In this document: in pieces, positions 1 to 7,915 of the stretch
Position numbering within the stretch: position 1 is the stretch's first letter
Layout: each line of letters starts with the position of its first letter
Assembly (NCBI RefSeq): GCF_039540575.1
Contig: NZ_BAABFC010000003.1
Coordinates: forward strand, 176,585-240,584
DNA: 64,000 nt
Origin: Pseudaeromonas paramecii
GTDB lineage: Bacteria > Pseudomonadota > Gammaproteobacteria > Enterobacterales > Aeromonadaceae
Direction of reading: 5' to 3'
The notes under the pieces: generated by a model
The model's input: only the letters and a program-made list of their open reading frames with translations
What the model was told of the DNA's origin: nothing
The model's database searches: none
Position numbers and translations under genes: made by a program

Positions 1-2
1 CC

Positions 3-563
3 CGTCGGCGGGATGCCATCTACCACAGCACCTACACAGGCCGCCCGCCCGATGAGCCGGCCATGCTGGGAGTGGCCCTCAACGAGGTGTTCGTGCCCCT
101 GCTGCGCAAGCAGTTCCCCGAGATAGTGGACTTCTACCTGCCGCCGGAGGGCTGTTCCTACCGGCTGGCGGTGGTGACCATGAAGAAGCGCTACCCGGGC
201 CACGCCAAGCGGGTGATGCTGGGGGTATGGAGCTTCCTGCGCCAGTTCATGTACACCAAGTTCGTCATCGTATGTGACGAAGATGTTAACGCCCGGGACT
301 GGAATGACGTAATATGGGCCATCACCACCCGGATGGATCCGGCCAGAGACACCACCCTGATAGAACACACCCCCATCGACTACCTGGACTTCGCCTCCCC
401 GGTCTCCGGACTGGGATCTAAAATGGGGTTGGATGCCACCAACAAGTGGCCCGGAGAGACGCAGCGGGAGTGGGGGCGACCCATCGTCATGGATGAGTCG
501 GTCAAACGGCGTATCGACGATCTCTGGCCAACCCTGGGGATCCTGGACCGGGGTGACAGCTAA
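3..563 (+). CDS. ubiD: UbiD, 3-octaprenyl-4-hydroxybenzoate decarboxylase (C-terminal part, cut by the window edge)
   Basis: The frame is open from base 3 and begins with RRRDAIYHSTYTGRPPDEPA, a block conserved in UbiD just before the C-terminal domain. About 186 residues are visible of a family usually near 490, so the prenylated-FMN and metal-binding part lies outside the window. UbiD decarboxylates the polyprenyl-hydroxybenzoate intermediate of ubiquinone synthesis using prenylated FMN made by UbiX. The TAA at 561-563 is followed 8 bases later by fre, so the two are probably one transcript, a common pairing in gammaproteobacteria. Sequence integrity of the visible part looks normal. Confidence 0.95.
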   Translation, partial: RRRDAIYHSTYTGRPPDEPAMLGVALNEVFVPLLRKQFPEIVDFYLPPEGCSYRLAVVTMKKRYPGHAKRVMLGVWSFLRQFMYTKFVIVCDEDVNARDWNDVIWAITTRMDPARDTTLIEHTPIDYLDFASPVSGLGSKMGLDATNKWPGETQREWGRPIVMDESVKRRIDDLWPTLGILDRGDS

Positions 564-571
564 GGAGCCCT

Positions 572-1270
572 ATGCAACGAATCATCTGTACCCTGGACGC
601 CTTGCACGAGTGCGCCAGTCATATTTGGCACGTCCGCCTCAAACCGCAACAGCCGGTCAGCTACAAGGCCGGCCAGTACCTGCAGGTGGTGATGGGGGAG
701 AAGGACAAGCGCCCCTTCACCATCGCCAACTCCCCCACCCGCAACGGCTATCTGGAGCTGCAGATCGGCGCCCCCCCCGGTGCTCCCTACCCGGGCGAGG
801 TATTGGCCCGCCTGCGGGAAGAGGGCGAGCTGACGGTGGAGCTGCCCCTGGGCAAGGCCACCCTGCGGGAGGAGTCCCAACGCCCGATCCTGCTGATCGC
901 CGGCGGCACCGGCTACTCCTACGCCCGCGCCCTGCTGCAGTACCTGATGGACACCGGCCTCAACCGCCCTGTCTACCTCTACTGGGGCGTGCGTCATGCC
1001 GAACAGCTCTACGAGGGCCAGGAGGTGCTGGAGTGGACCGGCGAGTTCCCGCCACTGACCTTCGTCCCCGTGGTGGAGCAGCCGCCGGTGGGCTGGCAAG
1101 GCAAGACGGGCCTGGTACACGAGGCGGTGCTGGCGGACTTTGCCAGCCTGGATCTGTACGACATCTATGTGGCGGGCCGCTTCGAGATGGCCGCCGTGGT
1201 GCGCGAATCCCTGCGCCTGCGGGGCGTGTCGGCGGATCACCTGTTCGGTGATGCCTACCAGTTCATCTAG
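572..1270 (+). CDS. fre: NAD(P)H-flavin reductase Fre
   Basis: A 232-residue protein, the usual length for Fre/LuxG-type flavin reductases. The N-terminal FAD-binding-like barrel contains KAGQYLQVVMGEKDKRPFTIA (flavin-contacting RPF(S/T) element), followed by the nucleotide-binding motif IAGGTGYSYARALL near residue 110 and the family C-terminus FGDAYQFI. It reduces free FMN or riboflavin with NAD(P)H and supplies reduced flavin to other enzymes. The ATG has an AGGAG ribosome site formed right at the ubiD stop. It lies directly downstream of ubiD and ahead of a strong terminator. Identification is confident. Confidence 0.95.
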   Translation: MQRIICTLDALHECASHIWHVRLKPQQPVSYKAGQYLQVVMGEKDKRPFTIANSPTRNGYLELQIGAPPGAPYPGEVLARLREEGELTVELPLGKATLREESQRPILLIAGGTGYSYARALLQYLMDTGLNRPVYLYWGVRHAEQLYEGQEVLEWTGEFPPLTFVPVVEQPPVGWQGKTGLVHEAVLADFASLDLYDIYVAGRFEMAAVVRESLRLRGVSADHLFGDAYQFI

Positions 1271-1297
1271 GCGCTCTTGTCTCGGCGCCAAAGACCA

Positions 1298-1323
1298 CAA
1301 AGGCGGCCCAAGGGCCGCCTTTG
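1298..1323. terminator. Intrinsic terminator between convergent fre and ubiK
   Basis: A perfect 12-bp inverted repeat, arms 1298-1309 and 1312-1323 (CAAAGGCGGCCC and its complement) with a two-base gap. It ends in a T-containing tract on the plus side and, read from the other strand, also ends TTTG. It sits between the convergent genes fre and ubiK and can serve both. Confidence 0.85.
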
Positions 1324-1343
1324 TCTTGTCTGTCTGACCGGCC

Positions 1344-1601
1344 TTACTCGGCCTTGTCCTGCAGGCGGGCTTCCAGCTCCGCCAGCTTGGCCTCCAGGGC
1401 GGTGAGCTTCTCCCGGGTGCGCAGCAGCACCTTGGTCTGCACCTCAAACTCCTCGCGGCTCACCATGTCCAGCTTGTTGAGCTGGGCCTGCAGCACCTGC
1501 TTGACCTTCTTGTCCACCTCTTCGCCCAGGCTCTTGATACCGGGCGGCAGGGCCGCGTGTATCTTGCTGGCCATCTCTTCAATCTTCTTGGGGTCGATCA
1601 T
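1344..1601 (-). CDS. ubiK: Ubiquinone biosynthesis accessory factor UbiK (YqiC/BMFP family)
   Basis: An 85-residue protein beginning MIDPKKIEEMASKIHAALP, the typical start of the BMFP/UbiK family, with a C-terminal coiled coil (residues about 50-80, heptads of Leu with Glu/Lys/Arg: LTALEAKLAELEARLQ). UbiK forms a complex with UbiJ and supports the cytosolic Ubi enzymes in aerobic ubiquinone synthesis. The start at 1601 is chosen because GAGGAG lies just upstream and because the family begins at MIDPKK; a longer in-frame extension to 1670 has no homology-like sequence and would overlap the recQ stop. It lies near ubiD by position but is transcribed with recQ. Confidence 0.9.
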   Translation of the reverse strand: MIDPKKIEEMASKIHAALPPGIKSLGEEVDKKVKQVLQAQLNKLDMVSREEFEVQTKVLLRTREKLTALEAKLAELEARLQDKAE

Positions 1602-1669
1602 GCTCGTCTCCTCATCGGCTGGCGTCATTGTGCCTGAGCCGGGCGTCCGGCTCCAGCACAGGGATCCCA

Positions 1670-3532
1670 CTAGCGAGTCAGGTGATCACGAATGCAGGTC
1701 AGGAAGGCCTCGCCGAAGCGCTCCAGCTTGCGATAGCCCACGCCGTTGATGGCCAGCAGCTCGGTCTCGTCACAGGGCTGCTGGCGCGCCATCTCCTGCA
1801 GGGTAGCGTCGTTGAACACCACGTAGGGCGGCACCTCTTCTTCTTCGGCGATCTGCTTGCGCAGGGCCCGCAGGGCACGGAACAGCTTGGCATCCCCCGG
1901 CGCCAGCTCGCTGTCGCGCTCCCGGGGGGAGCGGGCCTTGCGGCCGGTGAGCACCTGCAGCCGCGGCACCGCCAGCATCAGGGTCTGATCCCCCCGCAAT
2001 ACGGGGCGCGCCGCCTCGGTGAGCTGCAGGGTCAGGTGGCGGGTGATGGACTGGGTGAGCAGCCCCTGGTGGATCAGCTGGCGTAACACCGACAGCCAGT
2101 GCTCGTGGCTGCGATCCCGGCCGATGCCGTAGGTGGAGAGCTTGTCGTGGCCCTGCTCCTTGATACGTTGGTTCTGGGCGCCGCGCAGCACCTCGATGAC
2201 ATAGCCGGTGCCGAAGCGCTGGCCCAGGCGGTAGACGCAGGAGAGCGCCTTGCGGGCGTCCTCGGTGGCGTCGAAGGTGCGGGGCGGATCCAGGCAGACA
2301 TCGCAGTTGCCGCAGGGCTCGCCCTGGCTCTCGCCGAAGTAGTTGAGCAGCACCTGGCGGCGGCAGGTCTGAGCCTCGGCGAAAGCCGCCATCAGGTTGA
2401 GCTTGTACTGCTCCACCCGCAACCGCTCCGGATCCACATAGTCGCCGGCCTCCAGCATGCGCCGCAGCCGCTCGGTGTCCGCCGGATCGTAGAGCAGCAG
2501 GGCCTCGGCGGGCAGACCATCCCGCCCGGCACGGCCCGTCTCCTGATAGTAGGACTCGATGTTCTTGGGGGTGTCGTAGTGCACCACGAAGCGCACGTTG
2601 GGCTTGTCGATGCCCATGCCGAACGCCACCGTGGCCACCACCACCTCGATGTCGTCCTTGAGGAAGCCCTCCTGCACCCGGTTACGCTCCGCCACCGGCA
2701 GGCCGGCGTGGTAGCAGGCCGCCTTGTGGCCCCGGGTCACCAGCAGGCGTGCCACCTCCTCGGTACGGCTGCGGCTGGTGCAGTAGACGATGCCGCACTG
2801 GCCGCCCTGCTTGGCCAGGTAAGCCAGCAGCTGGTCGTTAGGCTTGTACTTGTCCAGCAGGCTGTAGCGGATGTTGGGCCGATCGAAGCTGGCCAGATGG
2901 ACGAAGGGATCCGGCAGGCCCAGCCGCTGGAGTATGTCCTCCCGGGTGGCCGCGTCGGCGGTGGCGGTGAGAGCCACCAGGGGCACCTGGGGAAAGCGCT
3001 GCTTGAGGCAGCCCAGCTGGGCATATTCGGGGCGAAAATCGTGGCCCCACTGGGAGATGCAGTGGGCCTCGTCGATGGCAAACAGCGCCAGGGGCAGCTC
3101 CGCCAGCCGCTCGAGAAAGTCCGGCAGCAGCAACCGCTCCGGCGCCACGTACAACAGCTTGAGATCGCCGCGGCGCAGCTGGCCGTAGATCTCCTGTGCC
3201 TCGTCCCGCCCCAGGGAGGAGTTGAGACAGGCCGCCGCCACCCCGTTGGCCCTGAGGGTGTCCACCTGATCCTTCATCAGGGCGATGAGGGGCGACACCA
3301 CCACCGTCAGGCCGGGCCGCACCAGCGCCGGGATCTGATAGCAGAGGGACTTGCCGCCGCCGGTGGGCATGATCACCAGGCCATCACGGCCGGCGATGAG
3401 CTGATCCAGGATAGCCGCCTGCCCCGGGCGGAACGCCTGGTAGCCGAACACCTCCCGCAACACCTGCAGCGGCGTCGGGCGCTGGGTGAAGGGGCTGTCG
3501 GAGACGGAAAAATCGGGGCTGGCTGGCTGCAT
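1670..3532 (-). CDS. recQ: ATP-dependent DNA helicase RecQ
   Basis: A 620-residue superfamily 2 helicase, full length for RecQ. Visible in order: Q-motif region FRPGQAAIL (about 34-42), Walker A TGGGKS (57-62), DEAH box AIDEAHCISQWGHDFRPEY from about residue 152, helicase motif VI QETGRAGRDGLPAE, the RQC zinc site with four cysteines (CRRQVLLNYFG then PCGNCDVC), and a C-terminal HRDC domain (about 540-615). It unwinds DNA 3' to 5' and acts with RecF-pathway repair. The stop is 68 bases upstream of the ubiK start, so recQ-ubiK is probably one minus-strand transcript. All catalytic motifs are intact. Confidence 0.97.
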   Translation of the reverse strand: MQPASPDFSVSDSPFTQRPTPLQVLREVFGYQAFRPGQAAILDQLIAGRDGLVIMPTGGGKSLCYQIPALVRPGLTVVVSPLIALMKDQVDTLRANGVAAACLNSSLGRDEAQEIYGQLRRGDLKLLYVAPERLLLPDFLERLAELPLALFAIDEAHCISQWGHDFRPEYAQLGCLKQRFPQVPLVALTATADAATREDILQRLGLPDPFVHLASFDRPNIRYSLLDKYKPNDQLLAYLAKQGGQCGIVYCTSRSRTEEVARLLVTRGHKAACYHAGLPVAERNRVQEGFLKDDIEVVVATVAFGMGIDKPNVRFVVHYDTPKNIESYYQETGRAGRDGLPAEALLLYDPADTERLRRMLEAGDYVDPERLRVEQYKLNLMAAFAEAQTCRRQVLLNYFGESQGEPCGNCDVCLDPPRTFDATEDARKALSCVYRLGQRFGTGYVIEVLRGAQNQRIKEQGHDKLSTYGIGRDRSHEHWLSVLRQLIHQGLLTQSITRHLTLQLTEAARPVLRGDQTLMLAVPRLQVLTGRKARSPRERDSELAPGDAKLFRALRALRKQIAEEEEVPPYVVFNDATLQEMARQQPCDETELLAINGVGYRKLERFGEAFLTCIRDHLTR

Positions 3533-3614
3533 AGGGGCGCCATTGTAATGCAGGCGGCAAGCACAATAAACCGACTTTGGCCAACTAGACTCACCCGCAA
3601 ACCTGACAGGTCAA

Positions 3615-3644
3615 TTGGCGAAAACCGGCCTAATTGACTAAAAT
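3615..3644 (+). promoter_or_regulatory. Candidate sigma-70 promoter for the AbiTii-like gene
   Basis: TTGGCG at 3615-3620 and TAAAAT at 3639-3644 are separated by 18 bases in an AT-rich spot within otherwise GC-rich DNA. They lie 73 bases before the ATG at 3717. A TTGACT...AGTCAA dyad follows immediately and could be an operator. This is pattern matching only. Confidence 0.4.
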
Positions 3645-3716
3645 TTGACCTCAGTCAATCCCCCATCCGTCCGCCGGCCGGTCACCGTCGCATACTTGAT
3701 TAGGGAGGTGAGCTGT

Positions 3717-4250
3717 ATGAGCAAGTTGACGACCATCCAGTGCACGGATCTGATAGAGCGCATGCATTGCCTGTATCAGACGGCACGCGAAGCAAGCCTG
3801 AAGCAGTGGCTGCAACGGGAGCTGGAGGGTTATGCGGACATGGACGCCCTGCCTTGGTATCGGGTTGTAGAATGCCGGCAACGGGGGCTCTTCATCCATG
3901 CCCACAGCGGTCGGCAACGGACCTGCCATATCCACGACGATAGCCTGGGGCAACGGGATCTGAACGAGGTGAAGTTCCTCTTGCTACGGGGACCCGTCTC
4001 CGCCTACCTGGACTGTCACGTGCTGGTGCTGGAGCGGTGGCCGGACGAGCTGCTCGACGCCTACCGACGGCAGCTGATCCCGGATCACATCTGCCTGCAC
4101 GCCTGGCGCGAACCCGTCGGCTCGGTGAAAGAGAAACTGCTGCTGGGGGTGGATCACATGCTGCAGGAGTACCTGCCGGCCATGGCGCGGGAAATGTGCC
4201 AGTGCAACAAATCCCTGCGGGCCATTCAGCACAGGCATTGGCAGATTTAG
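3717..4250 (+). CDS. AbiTii-like domain protein, function unknown
   Basis: A 177-residue soluble protein. Its first 60 residues carry LKQWLQRELEGYADMDALPWYR, which matches the pattern of the AbiTii domain (WL..EL.GY....LP.YR) found in some abortive-infection and phage-defence loci. The remainder, with HDDSLGQRDLNEVKFLLLRGPVSAYL and the Cys-containing tail MCQCNKSLRAIQ, is not familiar. The start at 3717 is preferred over an in-frame ATG at 3645 because AGGGAGGTGA precedes it. It is monocistronic, has its own AT-rich promoter region and is closed by a terminator. The domain assignment is a recognition of motif spacing and not a database result; a defence role is inference. Confidence 0.55.
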   Translation: MSKLTTIQCTDLIERMHCLYQTAREASLKQWLQRELEGYADMDALPWYRVVECRQRGLFIHAHSGRQRTCHIHDDSLGQRDLNEVKFLLLRGPVSAYLDCHVLVLERWPDELLDAYRRQLIPDHICLHAWREPVGSVKEKLLLGVDHMLQEYLPAMAREMCQCNKSLRAIQHRHWQI

Positions 4251-4268
4251 GGTTCTCCCCGTGTAGAC

Positions 4269-4293
4269 AAGCGGAGCTGCGGCTCCGCTTTTT
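4269..4293 (+). terminator. Intrinsic terminator after the AbiTii-like gene
   Basis: Arms AAGCGGAGC (4269-4277) and GCTCCGCTT (4282-4290) with a four-base loop, followed by a T run. It lies between the AbiTii-like gene and rarD. Confidence 0.85.
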
Positions 4294-4358
4294 GTGGCCA
4301 CGTTTTGCGTTACAATGCCCGGCGACCCCGCCCGGGGCCGTCTTCCTCAGGTACCCTT

Positions 4359-5258
4359 ATGAACCCCCATCGCCAAGGCGTGCTCTTCGCCGTTGCCGCC
4401 TTTCTCATCTGGGGCATCTGCCCCCTCTATTTCAAGCTGCTGACCCAGGTGCCCGCCGGGGAAATCCTCACCCACCGCATCATCTGGTCCTGTGTGCTCC
4501 TGCTGGGCCTGTTGCTGGCCAGCCGCCAGGTGCACCGCATTCGCGCCGCCCTGCGCCAGCCCCGCCAGCTGCTCAACCTCACCGTCTCCGCCCTGCTGGT
4601 GGCCGGTAACTGGCTGCTGTTCATCTGGGCGGTAAACAACAACCACCTGCTGGAGGCCAGCCTGGGCTATTACATCAACCCCCTGTTCAATGTGCTGCTG
4701 GGCCTGCTGTTCCTCGGTGAGCGGTTGCGCCGCCTGCAATGGCTGGCGGTGGCGCTGGCCAGCACAGGGGTGCTGATCCAGGTGCTGCTGCTGGGCCACC
4801 TGCCCTGGATCGCCCTGACCCTGGCCGGCAGCTTCGGCATCTATGGCCTGATCCGCAAGCAGATCCCGGTGGACGCCCAGACCGGCCTGTTCGTCGAGAC
4901 CCTGCTGCTGTTGCCCCTGGCGCTGATCTATTTGTTCGTCATCGCCGACAGCCCCACCAGCCACCTGGCGGCCAACCCCTGGCAACTGAACGGCCTGCTG
5001 CTGGCCGCCGGCGTGGTGACGACAGTGCCCCTGCTGCTGTTCACCGCCGGCGCCCGCCTCATCCCTCTCTCCACCCTGGGCTTCATCCAGTACCTGGGCC
5101 CCAGCCTGATGTTCCTGCTGGCCATCTTCCTGTATGGCGAGCCCATCCAGGGCGCCAAGCTGCTGACCTTCGCCTGCATCTGGCTGGCGTTGGCCCTGTT
5201 CAGCCTGGAGGGCTGGCAGCGCAGCCGGCGCCAGCGGCTGGCGAGTCAAGCGGGCTAA
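4359..5258 (+). CDS. rarD: EamA-family permease RarD
   Basis: A 299-residue inner-membrane protein with about ten hydrophobic segments arranged as two EamA repeats. The opening RQGVLFAVAAFLIWGICPLYFKLL and the segment GNWLLFIWAVNNNHLLEASLGYYINPLFNVLLG are characteristic of RarD, described as the chloramphenicol-sensitivity protein although its true substrate is unsettled. The start at 4359 gives the normal family N-terminus; an upstream in-frame ATG at 4305 would add a non-homologous Arg/Pro-rich leader overlapping the terminator region. It appears to be transcribed alone. Confidence 0.9.
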   Translation: MNPHRQGVLFAVAAFLIWGICPLYFKLLTQVPAGEILTHRIIWSCVLLLGLLLASRQVHRIRAALRQPRQLLNLTVSALLVAGNWLLFIWAVNNNHLLEASLGYYINPLFNVLLGLLFLGERLRRLQWLAVALASTGVLIQVLLLGHLPWIALTLAGSFGIYGLIRKQIPVDAQTGLFVETLLLLPLALIYLFVIADSPTSHLAANPWQLNGLLLAAGVVTTVPLLLFTAGARLIPLSTLGFIQYLGPSLMFLLAIFLYGEPIQGAKLLTFACIWLALALFSLEGWQRSRRQRLASQAG

Positions 5259-5754
5259 CGCCTGCACAGGCTGGCTGACGGTCATTTTTCGGTTTGACCG
5301 TTACGCCCTACTCGGCGCCGAGCCTTTCCAGCTTCCCGCTTGGCGGGGGCGCGCAAAGGGGGATTGTGCCATCCCCCGTTACGACGTCATCCCTGACTAA
5401 CGACCCGCTCCGGGCTCCTGCCCTCCGCGCCAAACCGGGCCGGGATACTCAATCCCGTCCCTGTCCGGTTTGGCCCCGGCATGACAGACCGAGGGGAGCC
5501 GAATCCAATTAGCCAGTCCGCAGGCTTGTATCGCTGGGAGGATTGTTTCCCATGCGTGCGATTGGGCTAACGCTAATCACCTATGCGGACTCCCACACCA
5601 ACCTGTGGTGTGGTTGGCAAAAACCGATCAGTCAGGGTGTCATACGGCACAACAACAATTAGGATGCGACCGATTGGGAAATGACCGACCTCACCCGCAA
5701 AACCAAGGCGCACGGCGAGAAACCACGCCAGTCACATCAGGACAAGGACGCACG
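5259..5754. other. 496-bp intergenic region with hairpins, no convincing gene
   Basis: No ORF here has a ribosome site or recognisable protein. Visible structures are a hairpin GGGGGAT...ATCCCCC at 5358-5377 and an inverted repeat CCACACCA...TGGTGTGG at 5593-5613. Codon-poor, Pro/Arg-rich reading frames such as 5294-5512 look like noise. The dyads could belong to a small RNA or to leader structure of the next gene, but there is no clear promoter-terminator pair. Confidence 0.4.
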
Positions 5755-6450
5755 ATGGAAGAGAACCGTTTTTTCAAATACGTCTGGCGGATAAATGGTC
5801 TGCTGTTATTGCTGGTCGGCCTGTTGGCTGCGGCCCTGCTGGCGTTTACCGGCTACCAGCTGTATGCGTCGAGCGGCCTTCGCGCCCCCCATGACCTGCC
5901 GCGAACGACGGACACGAAGACGCCCTCGCCGAGGCAGCTTGGCACCCCCGTCGCCATCGCAGGTACACCCCATGTGATGGTGCCACTCTGGGCGGATGCG
6001 GTGGAGAAGCGCGACTACTTCAGCAAGTCCAACGACAACGCGAGCAACTACCTGTTCATCGATGGCCAGCATCAGACGCAGCACTGGCTGCTGCCGGACA
6101 ACAACCGCCTGATCCTCGGCTCAGACCTGCTCTCGGAACTGGGCTGCTGCGACGACAAGCGCACCATTCGCGCCATCCTCTATCAGGTGGTGACGGCAGA
6201 CAGCAATGGTGACCAAAGGCTCAGCCAGCAGGATGCCGTCACCCTGGCACTCTCCCGCGCCGATGGCAGTGGGTATCGTCAGTTGATCCCGGCGGTGGAT
6301 CGCCTGCTGGGGCAGCTGCCCCTGGATGATCACACCCTGCTGCTGCTCTATCAGAAACAGGGGATGGGCTATGCCGCCTGGGTCTCACTGACCGATCTCG
6401 TCCTGTTGAAGGAGCAGCCCCTGGCCAAGGTCGGTGACCCGGCATCTTGA
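5755..6450 (+). CDS. Membrane-anchored protein with an EF-hand-like loop, unknown function
   Basis: A 231-residue protein with one N-terminal membrane helix (residues about 14-37, rich in Leu and Ala), then a Pro/Thr linker and a periplasm-facing domain. Residues 149-160 (DSNGDQRLSQQD) match the 12-residue EF-hand loop pattern with acidic or Asn residues at positions 1, 3, 5 and 12, which suggests Ca2+ binding. It also has a CC pair near residue 131. The ATG at 5755 follows AAGGA; the frame is open further upstream to 5605 but that part is not protein-like. It stands alone. I do not recognise the family. Confidence 0.6.
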   Translation: MEENRFFKYVWRINGLLLLLVGLLAAALLAFTGYQLYASSGLRAPHDLPRTTDTKTPSPRQLGTPVAIAGTPHVMVPLWADAVEKRDYFSKSNDNASNYLFIDGQHQTQHWLLPDNNRLILGSDLLSELGCCDDKRTIRAILYQVVTADSNGDQRLSQQDAVTLALSRADGSGYRQLIPAVDRLLGQLPLDDHTLLLLYQKQGMGYAAWVSLTDLVLLKEQPLAKVGDPAS

Positions 6451-6616
6451 GCGGATGACAGACCTTAGATGGAACTCTTAATGCGTTCTCTTCTTGAGAT
6501 TCTGGATATGAGGCCAACCATGCTTAAACCGTCAGACGGTGGGATAACATACTGGCTCACAACAGTGCGAGGATGAACACCCACCCACTAATCTGAGCTG
6601 AAAAGACCGAGACCAC

Positions 6617-7276
6617 TCAGGTATCCAACGGCCGAGTGTTCATGTGATAGACCTTGTTGACCGTCACTTGATTGGCATCCTCCTGATAGGAATCGCCATA
6701 GCTGACCTGCATGGCGAAATGAGGGGAGTAAAGTTCGGATATCTCATGGTCGATTAATGCGGCGGAATCCTGATTTCTCATGGGATCTGCATCTTCTGTC
6801 GTTAATAACAACATGGGTTTCAATAACGGCATGAATGAAAGTAACTTGGTGACATAGGCCTTCCTGATTTTTTCTGGCAGGGCGGTCAACGCAGCGCGAT
6901 CGTAGACGGCGTCAATCAGGCCCAGGCTCGCGCTTTTTAATAAAAAAATATCACCGCAAAAAATACTGATCCGCCCGTGTCGCCACACGGTGAAGTTGCC
7001 GAGGCGCGTTTTCTTTGGTTTCAACTTGTTCTCATCGAAAAAGGCTCTCACGGCCACCGAGCTCAGCTCAATACCAACGACCTGAAACCCCTTTTCGGCA
7101 AGCCAGATCAAGTCGTTACTCTTGCCACACAAGGGTACCAACACTCGCCCCCAGGCGGGGATTGCGAGTCGATGCCAATGGTCCTGCAACTGCTGATTGA
7201 CGAGCACCTGATGAAAGTCGCTCTGTCGATTCTTCCACATGGCGAGCCATAAGCCATTGTCCGCTGATGTCAACAT
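6617..7276 (-). CDS. tpm: Thiopurine S-methyltransferase-family protein
   Basis: A 219-residue class I methyltransferase. The SAM-binding segment RVLVPLCGKSNDLIWLAEKG (about 44-63) and the family blocks VVGIELSSVAVRAFF and IDAVYDRAALTALP are diagnostic of bacterial TPMT, known to methylate thiopurines and, in some bacteria, tellurite and selenite. The ATG at 7276 has AAGGA upstream. The gene is distinctly AT-richer than its neighbours, with runs such as TTTTTAATAAAAAAAT near 6936-6951, and is flanked by stretches without genes, so recent acquisition is plausible. The C-terminal third (from about residue 150) diverges from the typical family ending. Confidence 0.85.
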   Translation of the reverse strand: MLTSADNGLWLAMWKNRQSDFHQVLVNQQLQDHWHRLAIPAWGRVLVPLCGKSNDLIWLAEKGFQVVGIELSSVAVRAFFDENKLKPKKTRLGNFTVWRHGRISIFCGDIFLLKSASLGLIDAVYDRAALTALPEKIRKAYVTKLLSFMPLLKPMLLLTTEDADPMRNQDSAALIDHEISELYSPHFAMQVSYGDSYQEDANQVTVNKVYHMNTRPLDT

Positions 7277-7915
7277 ACCCGGTTCCTTCTGTTGTGATCA
7301 GCACAATGTCTGATTGTCCGCATCGATATTGATGGCAGGTGCTGCATGATGTTGCGGTACAACACCACATAGAGCGTGGCCTGATGCCAATCTGGTGCTG
7401 TCGTGTTCAGGCCAATAAGCGGAGTGCAGAGTTAGGGTTTCAAGAATCGATCCAGACCAGGCGAATGGCGCCCCTTTCTCGACAGAAGCCCATAGGGGTG
7501 GCTGAGTAACAAGGCCTCTACCCCACGGCAAGGTGCTCTATCTGACGCTGAACGGCCAAAACCCGGTGCCTATGCCTGTTTCCTCAAAAATCCGTTTCAG
7601 GATAACGGGCCCCGCCGATCCTCTGCCTATCTTCTGTCATCCCCTCGCCGATTAAGCCGCACCATGCCAGCTGACGCCGCCTCCCTTGGCGTTATGCTGG
7701 CCGCTCCCCGCCCCCGACCCGGAGTCTATCGTGAAGATTTAGCTTGGCCCGCTGCAGCCCGTGTAGGGGCTATTAGCGCAGCGTAAGAATTCGTAACGAA
7801 TTCATCGATGGCTGCCGCCGTTCTCCACCGGTATGGTGGCTTCAGGTGTCCGGTCTGGCCGGACGAAGAGAGCCGGGGCCGGATTGTCCGGCACCGTGAC
7901 GAATTGGGTGTTTCC
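7277..7915. other. 639-bp region without a convincing gene
   Basis: No supported ORF. A 77-codon minus-strand frame (7298-7531) lacks a ribosome site and a recognisable product. A near-perfect dyad GAATTCG-TAA-CGAATTC at 7787-7803 lies about 115 bases before the next start codon and could be an operator. The region also contains short AT-rich and GC-rich patches that suggest a patchwork from past recombination. Confidence 0.4.

Noticed and set aside
2099..3637. 512-codon plus-strand open frame opposite recQ
   Set aside because: It lies wholly antisense to recQ, has low-complexity Gln/His/Leu/Val composition typical of the complement of GC-rich genes, and no ribosome site.
5294..5512. 72-codon plus-strand ORF after rarD
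   Set aside because: Pro/Arg/Ser-rich sequence without ribosome site; hairpin-rich non-coding DNA is more likely.
7298..7531. 77-codon minus-strand ORF
   Set aside because: No ribosome site, no recognisable protein, and it sits in patchwork intergenic DNA.
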